Notes: a model not told the origin generated them from the letters alone. A stretch of 7,330 bases of DNA from Saprospiraceae bacterium UBA7687 (GCA_002482845.1 DLGT01000163.1:1-7330); one strand, 5' to 3'; positions 1-7,145 are shown, numbered from the stretch's first letter. Made by a program: numbers and translations.

Positions 1-1
1 G

Positions 2-211
2 CCAAGTAAAATACCTATGGCCATTAACATTGGTAAACAAACTAAAAAGATTGTTTGGCAAAATATTTCATTGGCATTCGGTGTTAAAGCTATTGTTCTT
101 ATACTTGGGGCAGGAGGACTTGCTACGATGTGGGAAGCTGTTTTTGCTGATGTTGGTGTAGCGTTACTTGCGATACTAAATGCAGTAAGGATACAGCGGA
201 TGAAGTTTTGA
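2..211 (+). CDS. Heavy-metal P1B-type ATPase (Zn/Cd/Pb exporter type), C-terminal end only
   Basis: This is the 3' end of a gene that starts before the window; the frame is already open at base 2 (PSKIPMAINIG...) and ends with TGA at 209-211. The 69 residues match the C-terminus of CadA/ZntA-like P-type ATPases, inner-membrane pumps that export divalent metals using ATP. Two hydrophobic segments correspond to the last two transmembrane helices. Two residues typical of the Zn/Cd/Pb (P1B-2) class can be seen: the Lys in QNISLAFGVKA and the Asp of the DxG motif in EAVFADVGVALL. The protein ends in the usual short basic tail NAVRIQRMKF. The nucleotide-binding, phosphorylation and N-terminal metal-binding domains lie outside the window, so metal specificity is inferred only from these helices. 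The ATG at 17 is internal, not a start. The gene converges on the minus-strand genes to its right and may be element cargo or flanking chromosome. Confidence 0.9.
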   Translation, partial: PSKIPMAINIGKQTKKIVWQNISLAFGVKAIVLILGAGGLATMWEAVFADVGVALLAILNAVRIQRMKF

Positions 212-503
212 AATAGAGTGTAAGGAAGCTGGTTATTGTATCAAAGGTGATTCATTCTCAAAATTGAATTTATTCTAACTAAATATTTGTGATGCAAGAA
301 AAACGATAAAAGGAGTGTAAAAAACACTAGGATAATAATCAACCTACCTTGAATGTGCACCCCGGCTCTCCTGAAGAATGAACGAATGTAGGAATAGTAA
401 TGGAACGTGACGCATAAAAGTAGTGAAGTGGAATGGAAATGACGAAATGAATGAAATGATGAAGGTGTGCTGGAGGATGGATGGATATGACTGAGCTTAA
501 AAA
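212..503. other. Intergenic region between convergent genes, no gene recognised
   Basis: This 292-base stretch lies between the convergent ends of the metal ATPase and the protease remnant. I see no convincing ORF or RNA gene. It holds one weak hairpin (AGTGT 314-318, ACACT 324-328, loop of five A) that could help termination but has only a 5-bp stem. From about 380 to 490 the plus strand becomes strikingly rich in G and A, with repeated GAAATGA and GGATGG words. A mobilization origin would be plausible in such a place, but no oriT or nick-site consensus is recognised. Confidence 0.5.
436..460. repeat. Three short GAAATGA direct repeats
   Basis: GAAATGA begins at 436, 444 and 453, giving an 8-9 bp period. 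It continues into related GGATGG words at 475-484. The array lies in the G/A-rich intergenic stretch downstream of the protease remnant. It could be a protein-binding array or just low-complexity sequence; nothing here assigns a function. Confidence 0.5.
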
Positions 504-1109
504 TTATGAAATGGCAGCCTTTAGTTGATCAGTGAGTAGATTGATTTTTGAGGCTATTAGGAATTGCTGTCTTTTATGGATGTAGAGTTCTGTGATGATG
601 CCTATTAGGTGGTAGTCATTCTCGATGGTTTCATGGTTTTTTGTGATGGAAATATACCAAAGGCCGCTACCGCTCATATTGTAAAGCTTTTTTGATTTGG
701 TTTTGATGCCAGTTATGATCTCTTGTGGCTGTGTGTATGAAATGATGAAGTTTTCTTCTTTTGTGTAAAGATGGTTGTCATAATAGTTGTCGGGTGCCAT
801 TGAGCTAATTATGTATGATCCATTTGTTTGGGTATTTTCTTGGTTATGGTCACTGGTGGGTTTTGTGAAGCCTACTATGGCATATTGTGGTGTTTCTAGT
901 TCAGAATGATAAGGAAGTATTTTTTCGTGTGGGAGATATTTGTAACCTATACCTATTAAAGATTCGGCTATTGATATATCCAAAATGATGTAGGCTAAGT
1001 TTAGATCACCTTTTTTTGTGGTGGTTTCTGGTTCTTCTGAGCTTCCAGTGCAAATGATATATTCTTCTGGACCAAGTTTAAAGTAAAGTTGATTGGATTC
1101 AAATGAGTT
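504..1109 (-). pseudogene. 5'-truncated trypsin-like serine protease remnant
   Basis: The minus-strand frame is open from 1109 to the TAA at 504-506 (201 sense codons), bounded upstream by an in-frame stop at 1110-1112. From 1109 to 984 there is no ATG, GTG or TTG. The first possible start is a TTG at 983, which lies inside protein-like sequence. The frame reads as the C-terminal two thirds of a trypsin-fold protease: a strand resembling the region of the catalytic Asp (GDLNLAYIIL, codons near 978-1010), then YAIVGF, then a nucleophile-like MSGSGLW (Ser codon about 672-674), then HLIGIITE. The catalytic-His part that should precede this is absent. The residue aligning with the catalytic Asp may be Asn (NLAYI where DLAxI is usual), unless the Asp two residues earlier serves. 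I infer a broken gene that lost its 5' end by rearrangement. A short 159-aa product from the TTG would lack His and most of the Asp strand and is unlikely to be an active protease. Family assignment is by motif only. Confidence 0.6.
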
Positions 1110-1226
1110 TTATACAATGTTCTTTGAAGTTAATAGGCATTAAAAGATATCATTTCATAGACATCAAATAGAGATGCTTTATTACGTGCAACACCTATAA
1201 GCAATACATATTTTATTGAAGCAAAT

Positions 1227-1316
1227 ATGGATAGTAATAAAAAGATAAAAAAGCTGAAGCAGGTGTTACAAATATTTGATATGGATGACGAATTGTTATT
1301 GAAATATAAGCAATAG
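1227..1316 (+). CDS. Possible very small ORF (29 aa), doubtful
   Basis: An ATG at 1227 opens 29 codons ending in TAG at 1314-1316, four bases before the end of the convergent primase-like gene. The peptide is lysine-rich at its N-terminus (MDSNKKIKKLKQVL) and acidic in the middle (FDMDDELLLKYKQ), and could form one amphipathic helix. The frame is open upstream to the stop at 1158-1160 without a better start. There is no recognised promoter box or homology. It is as likely to be chance, or the tail of a decayed gene, as a real small protein. Confidence 0.15.
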   Translation: MDSNKKIKKLKQVLQIFDMDDELLLKYKQ

Positions 1317-1320
1317 AAAG

Positions 1321-2574
1321 TTAAAATGGAGTACTGCCGTACTTATAGTAGTATTCTTGATTCAACTCATTTTGAACAATGACTTTATTGGATATTAATT
1401 GCTGAATAATATTTTCATAATCAATAATTAAGGCAGAATGATGGGTTTTGATCAACGTTTTAATTTCATCAATATGGTAGGCTGTGTCAGGAAAGAATTC
1501 CCTTCCTATTTTTTTGATGGTTCCTAGTATATCATTGTACCAATTATCATTGGATAGTGGCGAAGGGTCAATATCTAGTGATAGTTTTGTTATTAGAGAA
1601 CTTAAAGCAGTGTTATTATCTCTGTAAGTTTTAAGTTTTGATAATTCATCAACACTTGATGGGGATTCAATAATATTTTGGAGATTAGTATTCGGTTTGA
1701 GATGGGGTGGAATAGTTTTAAGAAGGAAGTCAGCAATGTCTGCACCTTTATAGATTGGATCATTCTCTGGAATATTTATGAGAAGGTTAGATACCTTAAT
1801 ATTGAATTCTGCTTTGCAATTCTGGGCAAACAGATGCCACGAATCAAATACTTCAGCATCAGGGAAGAGTATAATTTTTCTATTTTTCAGGTTATTAAAC
1901 TTAGATTTGTTCAGACCAGATTTGCCTGAGGTAGCTAGCCAAAGATATTGAGGAAAGCAAATACTTGCAATAATAGCTGTCTTTTCACTTTCTACAATTG
2001 CCACTGTGTTTGTTGATGATTTTATTAAATGAGATCCAAATAATACCTGCTTATAATTAAAATCAGTTAACTTTAAAACAGCATGAACCCAATTAATATA
2101 AGAATGGGGTTCTTTTATTCTTTTACCCCTTTGTTTGTCATAAAGCATAATTTTGCCAGTCCTAACATTTCCTAAAGGGTCAATTTGCCAAAAAACAGTT
2201 GAACCGTTCCAGTGCTTAGAAGTACCAATTCTATATTTTGCAATTGCTTCTTCCACCAAAGTAGATTTAAAAGCTGTTTTTAAGAATGATATAAAATTGT
2301 TTGATTCATATCGATCAAGTGATTTTTGAAAAACATTAAAGTCAATAAAGGATATTGGTTTTTCTTCTTTAGGCTTTATTTTAATCTTTTCAACAATTGC
2401 AAATGGATTATTCTCTTTTTCTTTCTCAGGAAAGAAATTTCGCTCACAGCTATGGCAATAGCCTTTGTCAGTGTACCCTATGAAAGGGTTGAACTTTCCA
2501 TCCTTATTGGACTTGCCACAAGGACATAGTTCAACCCTTTTTCGATTTTTGTCAAATGGGAATTCATAATCCAT
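1321..2574 (-). CDS. Zinc-ribbon/Toprim primase-like protein (DUF6371 type)
   Basis: This 417-aa protein is probably the element's primase-like replication protein. Residues 17-43 form a zinc-binding module, Cys17-x-Cys19 and Cys40-x2-Cys43, in the arrangement seen at the N-terminus of DnaG-like and DUF6371 proteins. A Toprim-like core follows: VAIVESEKTA at 191-200 carries the conserved acidic residue, FPDAEVFDSW at 237-246 carries the metal-binding Asp motif, and KGADIADFLL at 276-285 is a third conserved acidic segment. The last 100 residues show no recognised motif. The ATG at 2574 places the zinc finger 16 residues in, as is usual. The gene lies 74 bp downstream of the RepA-like ATPase, which fits a primase-helicase pair. 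In NBU1 a primase gene (prmN1) holds a comparable place, but I claim similar position, not orthology. It could instead be a Toprim nuclease-like protein with no priming activity. Confidence 0.8.
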   Translation of the reverse strand: MDYEFPFDKNRKRVELCPCGKSNKDGKFNPFIGYTDKGYCHSCERNFFPEKEKENNPFAIVEKIKIKPKEEKPISFIDFNVFQKSLDRYESNNFISFLKTAFKSTLVEEAIAKYRIGTSKHWNGSTVFWQIDPLGNVRTGKIMLYDKQRGKRIKEPHSYINWVHAVLKLTDFNYKQVLFGSHLIKSSTNTVAIVESEKTAIIASICFPQYLWLATSGKSGLNKSKFNNLKNRKIILFPDAEVFDSWHLFAQNCKAEFNIKVSNLLINIPENDPIYKGADIADFLLKTIPPHLKPNTNLQNIIESPSSVDELSKLKTYRDNNTALSSLITKLSLDIDPSPLSNDNWYNDILGTIKKIGREFFPDTAYHIDEIKTLIKTHHSALIIDYENIIQQLISNKVIVQNELNQEYYYKYGSTPF

Positions 2575-2629
2575 AATAAAAAAAATGATGAGTAAAAGAT
2601 GTTTGAAATTTGCAACAGGCTATATAGGG

Positions 2630-2647
2630 CTTTGCAAACTTGCAAAG
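2630..2647. repeat. Perfect 8-bp inverted repeat between ATPase and primase genes
   Basis: CTTTGCAA (2630-2637) and TTGCAAAG (2640-2647) are perfect inverted copies separated by AC. A further partial copy, TTTGCAAC, starts at 2609. The palindrome begins two bases past the ATPase stop codon (2649-2651) and lies in the 74-bp gap before the primase-like gene. A 2-base spacer favours a dimeric protein site over a classic RNA hairpin, though a 7-bp stem with a 4-base loop is possible in RNA. No T-run follows, so it does not look like a terminator. Operator or replication-initiation site are both possible. Confidence 0.7.
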
Positions 2648-2648
2648 G

Positions 2649-3845
2649 TTATTTTAAGTGCTTTACACTATAATAAATGAGCTTTTTCTTTGTTGATTTT
2701 TCTAACTGATAAGGCTTGCTGTCGCTTGAAAGAACAAACTGAATTTCTTTCTTGATGATTTCTGCTAATCTACTTTCGATAGTTCGTGTGCTGCCACCAA
2801 TATATTTACACAAACTCTCCATTAGGTCAGTTTTTGTAATTTCTGTATCTGAATTAAAATTCACAGTTATGTATTCAATAATATCGCTTATTTTGGCTGT
2901 CTGTTGTCGATTCGTTTTAATGGCATCTATGCTTTCAGAATCAACTAAAACAAGTCCTTTTTCTTCTTCACTGTATTTTATATAGAAAGGCTCGTGTCTT
3001 GCGGTACTGCGGCATTTCAAATATTTTACCTGTATAATATCTGTGGGGCCATTACCATCTCTTTCAAAGTCCACACGCATAACGGTACTGGATTTATTGA
3101 TTAATTCTGTACCAAAATGACCCCGAGCTTTTTCAGATCCAGGATTCTCATGAATCAGGCATAAGAAAACAACATTGTGTTCATTTATAGCTAGATTCAT
3201 GTGGTCAATCAGTTCCATACTCTTATCCGATTTGTTAAAATCTTCAATACAGTCTGTAGAAACATCTAAAATTATAAATGTCGGACGGTCTTTGTAAATA
3301 GTCCTGTAATGCGACAGGTATTTATTGAGTACTGTAAACCTTTCTTTACGATCGAATTCAAGCAAGCTAATGTAATCAAACTCTGTAGGATGATCTTCTC
3401 TTTTGTATCCAGCTTTTATTTGAATAGATTGTAAGGCAAAAGGCAATTGCTCATTTAAGTTTCGTTCTGTATCAACATACAATATCGAATACTTTTCTGT
3501 TAGCTCTGGAATGTAAAATCCTAAAAGTGGATTAACACATTGTGGAAGCTTTATCAAAGCTGAACAGATTGTTTCAGCTAATCGACTTTTATGTACCCCT
3601 GCTTGACCCTGTATAACATTTATGGTGTGCGGAAAGAAAACAGGGTTTTCATTTTGGTAAAGTATGGGATCAGCAAATTTGATTGAGCTAGATTTTCTAT
3701 TTTTAAGTTTGTCCTTAGTTGCCAATATTCTTTGAATAATACTGTCATGACTTAGTGTTGGTTGGTCAATTAATTCTTGCTCGTTTTGAATCAGATCGTT
3801 TTGGATTTGTTCAAAAGTGATGGGAATTATATTTTTCTCTTCCAT
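2649..3845 (-). CDS. RepA-like AAA/RecA-fold ATPase
   Basis: This 398-aa protein resembles the AAA_25/RepA group of RecA-fold ATPases, hexameric helicases or loaders of plasmids and mobile elements. Walker A is at 80-87 (GQAGVHKS). An acidic segment, YVDTERN, is at 123-129. Walker B is FIILD ending at Asp194. The sensor region around 231-258 contains IHENPGSEKARGHFG and SSTVMRV, the usual place for the nucleotide-sensing and inter-subunit residues. Residues about 318-365 look like a winged helix (DIIEYI, then TKTDLMESL, then STRTIESRLAEI) that may bind DNA. The Walker A is non-canonical: the Gly before the Lys is His (VHKS). The start ATG at 3845 follows the HTH stop by 43 bp, so the two genes are probably co-transcribed. 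The role in replicating the excised element is inferred from fold and from the adjacent primase-like gene. A regulatory ATPase is the alternative. Confidence 0.8.
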   Translation of the reverse strand: MEEKNIIPITFEQIQNDLIQNEQELIDQPTLSHDSIIQRILATKDKLKNRKSSSIKFADPILYQNENPVFFPHTINVIQGQAGVHKSRLAETICSALIKLPQCVNPLLGFYIPELTEKYSILYVDTERNLNEQLPFALQSIQIKAGYKREDHPTEFDYISLLEFDRKERFTVLNKYLSHYRTIYKDRPTFIILDVSTDCIEDFNKSDKSMELIDHMNLAINEHNVVFLCLIHENPGSEKARGHFGTELINKSSTVMRVDFERDGNGPTDIIQVKYLKCRSTARHEPFYIKYSEEEKGLVLVDSESIDAIKTNRQQTAKISDIIEYITVNFNSDTEITKTDLMESLCKYIGGSTRTIESRLAEIIKKEIQFVLSSDSKPYQLEKSTKKKLIYYSVKHLK

Positions 3846-3888
3846 TGGAATTTGATTTTAAATATTTTAAGAATGAAAAAAAAGGGGA

Positions 3889-4167
3889 TTACTTCTTCAA
3901 TGAAGGGACATAATGTTTTTTTAGGAACTTGTCTATATCTGACATCTTAACCCAAATCTTATTACCCACTTGATAGAAGTCTATCTGTTGAGTGTCACGA
4001 AGCTGCTGATAGTGCCTACGAGATATCCCTAATATTTCGCAAGTCTTTGCAACATCCAAAATAGGATCAGATTGATTCATTTGAATCTGAGACAATTCTG
4101 TCTTAACAGATTCGATACGTTTTACGAGATCGTCGTATTGCTGGATACTTAATAATGTTACATCCAT
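3889..4167 (-). CDS. Small helix-turn-helix protein, excisionase/MerR-like
   Basis: This 92-aa protein has an N-terminal helix likely to form a coiled coil (about residues 5-30), then a MerR/HTH_17-type winged helix-turn-helix at about 36-85. ILDVAKTCEILGISRRHYQQL gives the two helices, FYQVGNKIWVKMSDIDKFL gives the wing and last helix. Such proteins in Bacteroidota integrative elements serve as recombination directionality factors or as transcription regulators (the Xis and orf2x type); the sequence cannot say which. It is the first gene after a 139-bp gap holding a Bacteroidota -7 box and a palindromic operator-like cluster, so it probably heads the HTH, ATPase, primase operon and may control itself. 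The ATG at 4167 is preceded by an A-rich leader (TTAAAAGAA) and no Shine-Dalgarno, as expected for the group. Confidence 0.8.
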   Translation of the reverse strand: MDVTLLSIQQYDDLVKRIESVKTELSQIQMNQSDPILDVAKTCEILGISRRHYQQLRDTQQIDFYQVGNKIWVKMSDIDKFLKKHYVPSLKK

Positions 4168-4207
4168 TTCTTTTAATATTTTATGAGTTAAATAATGAAA
4201 TCGGATG

Positions 4208-4215
4208 CAAAACTA
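4208..4215 (-). promoter_or_regulatory. Bacteroidota-type -7 box for the HTH/ATPase/primase operon
   Basis: The minus strand reads TAGTTTTG here, an exact match to TAnnTTTG recognised by the Bacteroidota primary sigma factor. It lies 40 bases upstream of the HTH start codon, predicting a leader of roughly 30-35 bases. No clear -33 TTTG/TTG is seen at 19-21 bp upstream, so activity is uncertain or activator-dependent. The GGTAGTA cluster occupies the expected -12 to -55 region. Confidence 0.5.
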
Positions 4216-4218
4216 AGA

Positions 4219-4260
4219 CCTACTAATCATGAATTATGGTAGTATCTAGGTAGTACTACC
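4219..4260. promoter_or_regulatory. Operator-like cluster of GGTAGTA half-sites
   Basis: The cluster holds a perfect 12-bp palindrome, GGTAGTACTACC (4249-4260), made of GGTAGTA and overlapping TACTACC. There is an extra direct copy, GGTAGTA, at 4238-4244, 11 bp upstream in phase, and an inverted near-copy, CCTACTA, at 4219-4225. Four half-sites within 42 bp just upstream of the -7 box at 4208-4215 are what one expects of a site for a dimeric repressor or for the neighbouring HTH protein. They could equally be excision-factor sites. Which protein binds is not shown by sequence. Confidence 0.6.
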
Positions 4261-4306
4261 CCAAAATTAAACACATAATAGCTTAATAAATAAGATGTTA
4301 GATGAA

Positions 4307-5923
4307 TTAATATTTTTCCTGTAATGTTTTAATATTTTTCAAGATTAGGTCGAATTTTGATTTTAAAATCAATAGATCAGAATAATCGATTTCATAATAG
4401 TTTTTCTGTAAAGAGCCTACAGATAAATTTTCTTTTTCCACACTTGAAAAAAAATTTGAAACAAGCTTTAAAAGTGGCTCAATTTTATGCTTTTCTTTAT
4501 CAATAATTTCTGATTCTAATAATAGACGGATTAACAAAGCTAATTGCTTTGCTGAAATTGAAGTTTTAATTTTTTGTATTTCTTCATTTCGTTGTTGACT
4601 AGTAGTAATTGACTTTGATACTGTATCTTTGAATAAATGATTATCAAACTGAGATTTTATATATGCTATCCTGATTGAATTCAGTTTATTTGTGTTTAAA
4701 CTTTGAAGGTACTCAATGAAGGTGGAAAAAAATATTGCTTTAATTTCATCTGATTGAATCAAATTGTAAACTGCGATATTTCTCTTTGCAATTTTTTTAA
4801 GTGTTTTTTCAACATGAGACTCAAAAGAATGATTATCGATTTCATTTAATTGCATCCCAACATCACCTATAGCTTCAAATATTATTTTAAAATCACTTTT
4901 AGATATTTCAATTCCTATAAGTTTTTTTAATGCGTATAAATAATCATTTGGACCCGTTATAATCATTAATCCTTTATCATCAAAGTGCGACAGCTTTGTA
5001 TACCTAGACTCACTTTCTATAAAATTAAATTGGTTGATCGTGTAATAACCCAATTGTTTCTCGTAATTAGCAAGATTAACATCTTCTAAAAAATCAATGT
5101 ATTTAACATAGGTAAGGGAGTGGTGTTTAAAAAAAAGTACGATATAATAAATCAAAGGGTCATCAGTAAGAAGTAGAAATTCTTCAAAATTCAAGTTGTT
5201 GATAACTACATGTTTAAAGAAAGAAAAACTGTAAAGACGATATTCTTTTAATAAATCAGAATCAATTAAAGTATGATAACTATTTTTTTCATTTTCGATT
5301 TCCTTTTGATAATTTGAAATATCAATCTTAAATAATAATTCTGCTTTAAGACATTCAAAATTACTAACATTCTTGATTCTTGATACATGGAAGTCAAAAT
5401 TTGGATCAACAATTAGTTCATGTTTACTTAGAAAGGTTATGAATATTTTCTTTTCTTTATCGTTTTGAGGGAATCCTGAAAAAATACCATAATCTGGAAT
5501 GTCATAATTTCGAAAGAAATTAAAAATTCTTCCAGACTCTAAAATAAAATTTAGCTTATCTTCATAATCTTTAAATTCACCATGATTTACCAATAAAACC
5601 TTTCTAATACATAACATCATTAAAGGACAAAGATCATCTTCACTCAACAGATTAAAGTCGTCACTAATATTTAGTAATTTTTGTTTAACTAGATAAGAAA
5701 TGACATTACTTCTACTAAAAATTACATCATCCTTTGCCACTCGTGCCAATGCTTCCCTATAACAGTCGAAGCTTGGTCGATTGTAGACGTAATCAATCCT
5801 TATTTGATTTTCAAAGTTTAGTCTAAGTTCTGGTGTTATTTTTTCTTGAAAAAGAGATAGCAGTTCAATGTTTGTCATGTATAAAATTGTTACTTTGGTA
5901 AAAAATTGGTTAAATAAAATCAT
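4307..5923 (-). CDS. Uncharacterised 538-aa element protein, C-terminus RteC-like
   Basis: I do not recognise a family over most of its length. It looks soluble and mainly alpha-helical, rich in Lys, Ile, Asn, Phe and Glu, with no signal peptide, metal-binding cluster, Walker motif or obvious nuclease motif. The last 80 residues (about 456-535: ISAKQLALLIRLLLESEII, then ENLSVGSLQKNYYEID) resemble the C-terminal region of RteC-type and related Bacteroidota element proteins. This comes from memory of the pattern and is weak. The ATG at 5923 overlaps the integrase TGA as ATGA, which suggests translational coupling. A second Met at 5878 (MTNIELLSLF) is a credible alternative start, since the 15 extra residues are a hydrophobic stretch that may be untranslated. 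The DNA is visibly more AT-rich than the integrase gene, hinting at separate acquisition. Element regulator, excision accessory or defence cargo are all open. Confidence 0.7.
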   Translation of the reverse strand: MILFNQFFTKVTILYMTNIELLSLFQEKITPELRLNFENQIRIDYVYNRPSFDCYREALARVAKDDVIFSRSNVISYLVKQKLLNISDDFNLLSEDDLCPLMMLCIRKVLLVNHGEFKDYEDKLNFILESGRIFNFFRNYDIPDYGIFSGFPQNDKEKKIFITFLSKHELIVDPNFDFHVSRIKNVSNFECLKAELLFKIDISNYQKEIENEKNSYHTLIDSDLLKEYRLYSFSFFKHVVINNLNFEEFLLLTDDPLIYYIVLFFKHHSLTYVKYIDFLEDVNLANYEKQLGYYTINQFNFIESESRYTKLSHFDDKGLMIITGPNDYLYALKKLIGIEISKSDFKIIFEAIGDVGMQLNEIDNHSFESHVEKTLKKIAKRNIAVYNLIQSDEIKAIFFSTFIEYLQSLNTNKLNSIRIAYIKSQFDNHLFKDTVSKSITTSQQRNEEIQKIKTSISAKQLALLIRLLLESEIIDKEKHKIEPLLKLVSNFFSSVEKENLSVGSLQKNYYEIDYSDLLILKSKFDLILKNIKTLQEKY

Positions 5924-7125
5924 TCATTAAATACATCCATTGCCTTGTCGAGTTCTTCGCTTACGATCTTAGCATAGATTTGTGTCTCTCTGATCTGTGC
6001 ATGCCCCATCAACTTTGATACCTTATCTATACTGATACCTTTCCTAAGTGCTCGTGTAGCCCATGTATGGCGGCTTATGTGGAAACTCAAAGGCTTCTCA
6101 ATACCTGCCTTCTGAGCGATGAACTTTAGATTCTTATTGATGTACGCAGATGCAGAACTAATAGCATTATCCAATTCTCTTGCGTCTTTCTCATTTAAAT
6201 CATCAGGTAACATCGGGAAGATATATTTAGCACTCTTACCTTGTTTCTTATATTTCTCAATGATGTCATGTGCCACTGTCGGGAGTTTTATTGCTGACTG
6301 AGTGCCTGTTTTCTTAATATTGAAATTAATGTGTGATCCATCAAAATTATTCCATTTGAGCAAAAGCGTATCTGAAACTCTCAAACCACCTGTATTGGCT
6401 GCAAAAATAAACATATCCCTATGCAACTCCATTCTTGTTTCTGGTGTCAAAGGTAACATCACTATAGAAAGCAATTCATCTTCAGACAAATAGGTTTTTG
6501 TCGTCTTTTCGGTTTTGATCTGATACTTGATGAATGGATTGATACCCGGCTCAATGTAATCTTGTCTAATGGCATAATTAAACACCTTTCTAATCAATTT
6601 CAGGGTATTGTGGATCGTATTGGTTTTATTCCCAAGTTCTACTCTCAAATAAGTGTCTAGCTTAGAAAGAAAGGCAGGTGTGATCTCTGCAAAGTACAAT
6701 TTATTCCCTTTATGAAAATCTTTAATCTTACTCAACATTGCTTTATCTGCATCATGAGTACCAATTTTTTCGTCTCGTAAATATATCAATAACAATTCTT
6801 CTGTCACTTCATAGAATTCCGCAGGTGCTTTACCATGTATTTTGTCTTTGAGTTCTTTTGTGGACAACCCTTTATTGATGGTTTCAAATTCCAAAACTTG
6901 GTCCTGCAATTCGGTATATTTGGAAGATATAAATGAGTTAAGCCTTGCACTGTTTTTGTGTGTAGTCTTGACTTTGTTCTTGTTGAAATCCCATTGTGAT
7001 TCGGGCATCATAATGCCAGATGTAACATAGGATACTTTTCTATTTTTGATGATACGAAAGTGGATAGGCGCTTCGCCCTTAGCGTTGAGTTTGTCTTTAC
7101 GAAAGACTGTTTGTACAGATGCCAT
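5920..7125 (-). CDS. Tyrosine recombinase (site-specific integrase)
   Basis: This 401-aa integrase has the three-domain plan of Bacteroidota mobile-element recombinases. An N-terminal arm-binding domain (about residues 1-90, starting MASVQTVFRKDKLNAKGEAP) is followed by a SAM-like core-binding domain (about 105-200) and a catalytic domain (about 210-401). All catalytic residues can be placed: Arg249 in TGGLRVSD, Lys272 in NIKKTG, His349 and Arg352 in FHISRHTWAT, His375 in LMGHA, and nucleophile Tyr384 in TQIYAKI. It should cut and rejoin DNA at the attachment site, catalysing integration and, with a directionality factor, excision. An in-frame ATG at 7170 would add 15 residues. I prefer 7125 because the family normally begins with this MASVQTVF-like sequence and because a -7 box lies between the two ATGs. 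The gene heads a probable two-gene unit with the overlapping 538-aa gene and is read away from the repeats and tRNA fragment at the window's right end. Confidence 0.93.
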   Translation of the reverse strand: MASVQTVFRKDKLNAKGEAPIHFRIIKNRKVSYVTSGIMMPESQWDFNKNKVKTTHKNSARLNSFISSKYTELQDQVLEFETINKGLSTKELKDKIHGKAPAEFYEVTEELLLIYLRDEKIGTHDADKAMLSKIKDFHKGNKLYFAEITPAFLSKLDTYLRVELGNKTNTIHNTLKLIRKVFNYAIRQDYIEPGINPFIKYQIKTEKTTKTYLSEDELLSIVMLPLTPETRMELHRDMFIFAANTGGLRVSDTLLLKWNNFDGSHINFNIKKTGTQSAIKLPTVAHDIIEKYKKQGKSAKYIFPMLPDDLNEKDARELDNAISSASAYINKNLKFIAQKAGIEKPLSFHISRHTWATRALRKGISIDKVSKLMGHAQIRETQIYAKIVSEELDKAMDVFNE

Positions 7126-7145
7126 AATGTTAAGAATTTGATACA

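Noticed and set aside
314..328. Hairpin AGTGT-AAAAA-ACACT as a terminator between convergent genes
   Set aside because: The stem is only 5 bp and AT-rich and there is no proper T-run directly after it on either strand, so it is mentioned in the intergenic entry only.
358..374. CACCCCGGCTCTCCTGA as a second copy of the tRNA-derived att site
   Set aside because: Only a few bases (CCGGCT) resemble either strand of the 7305-7322 fragment, which is not enough for an attachment core.
1678..1929. 83-codon plus-strand ORF
   Set aside because: It lies wholly opposite the primase-like gene, whose frame has clear zinc and Toprim motifs. The plus-strand peptide has no recognisable features.
2326..2529. 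67-codon plus-strand ORF rich in Phe and Ile resembling a membrane peptide
   Set aside because: It is antisense to the lysine-rich N-terminal part of the primase-like gene. Complement of AAA/GAA codons gives TTT/TTC and so false hydrophobicity.
2752..2985. 77-codon plus-strand ORF with hydrophobic runs
   Set aside because: It is antisense to the C-terminal winged-helix part of the RepA-like ATPase, with no independent support.
6119..7030. Three plus-strand ORFs opposite the integrase gene
   Set aside because: They are shadows of the integrase frame, which contains the complete catalytic set.
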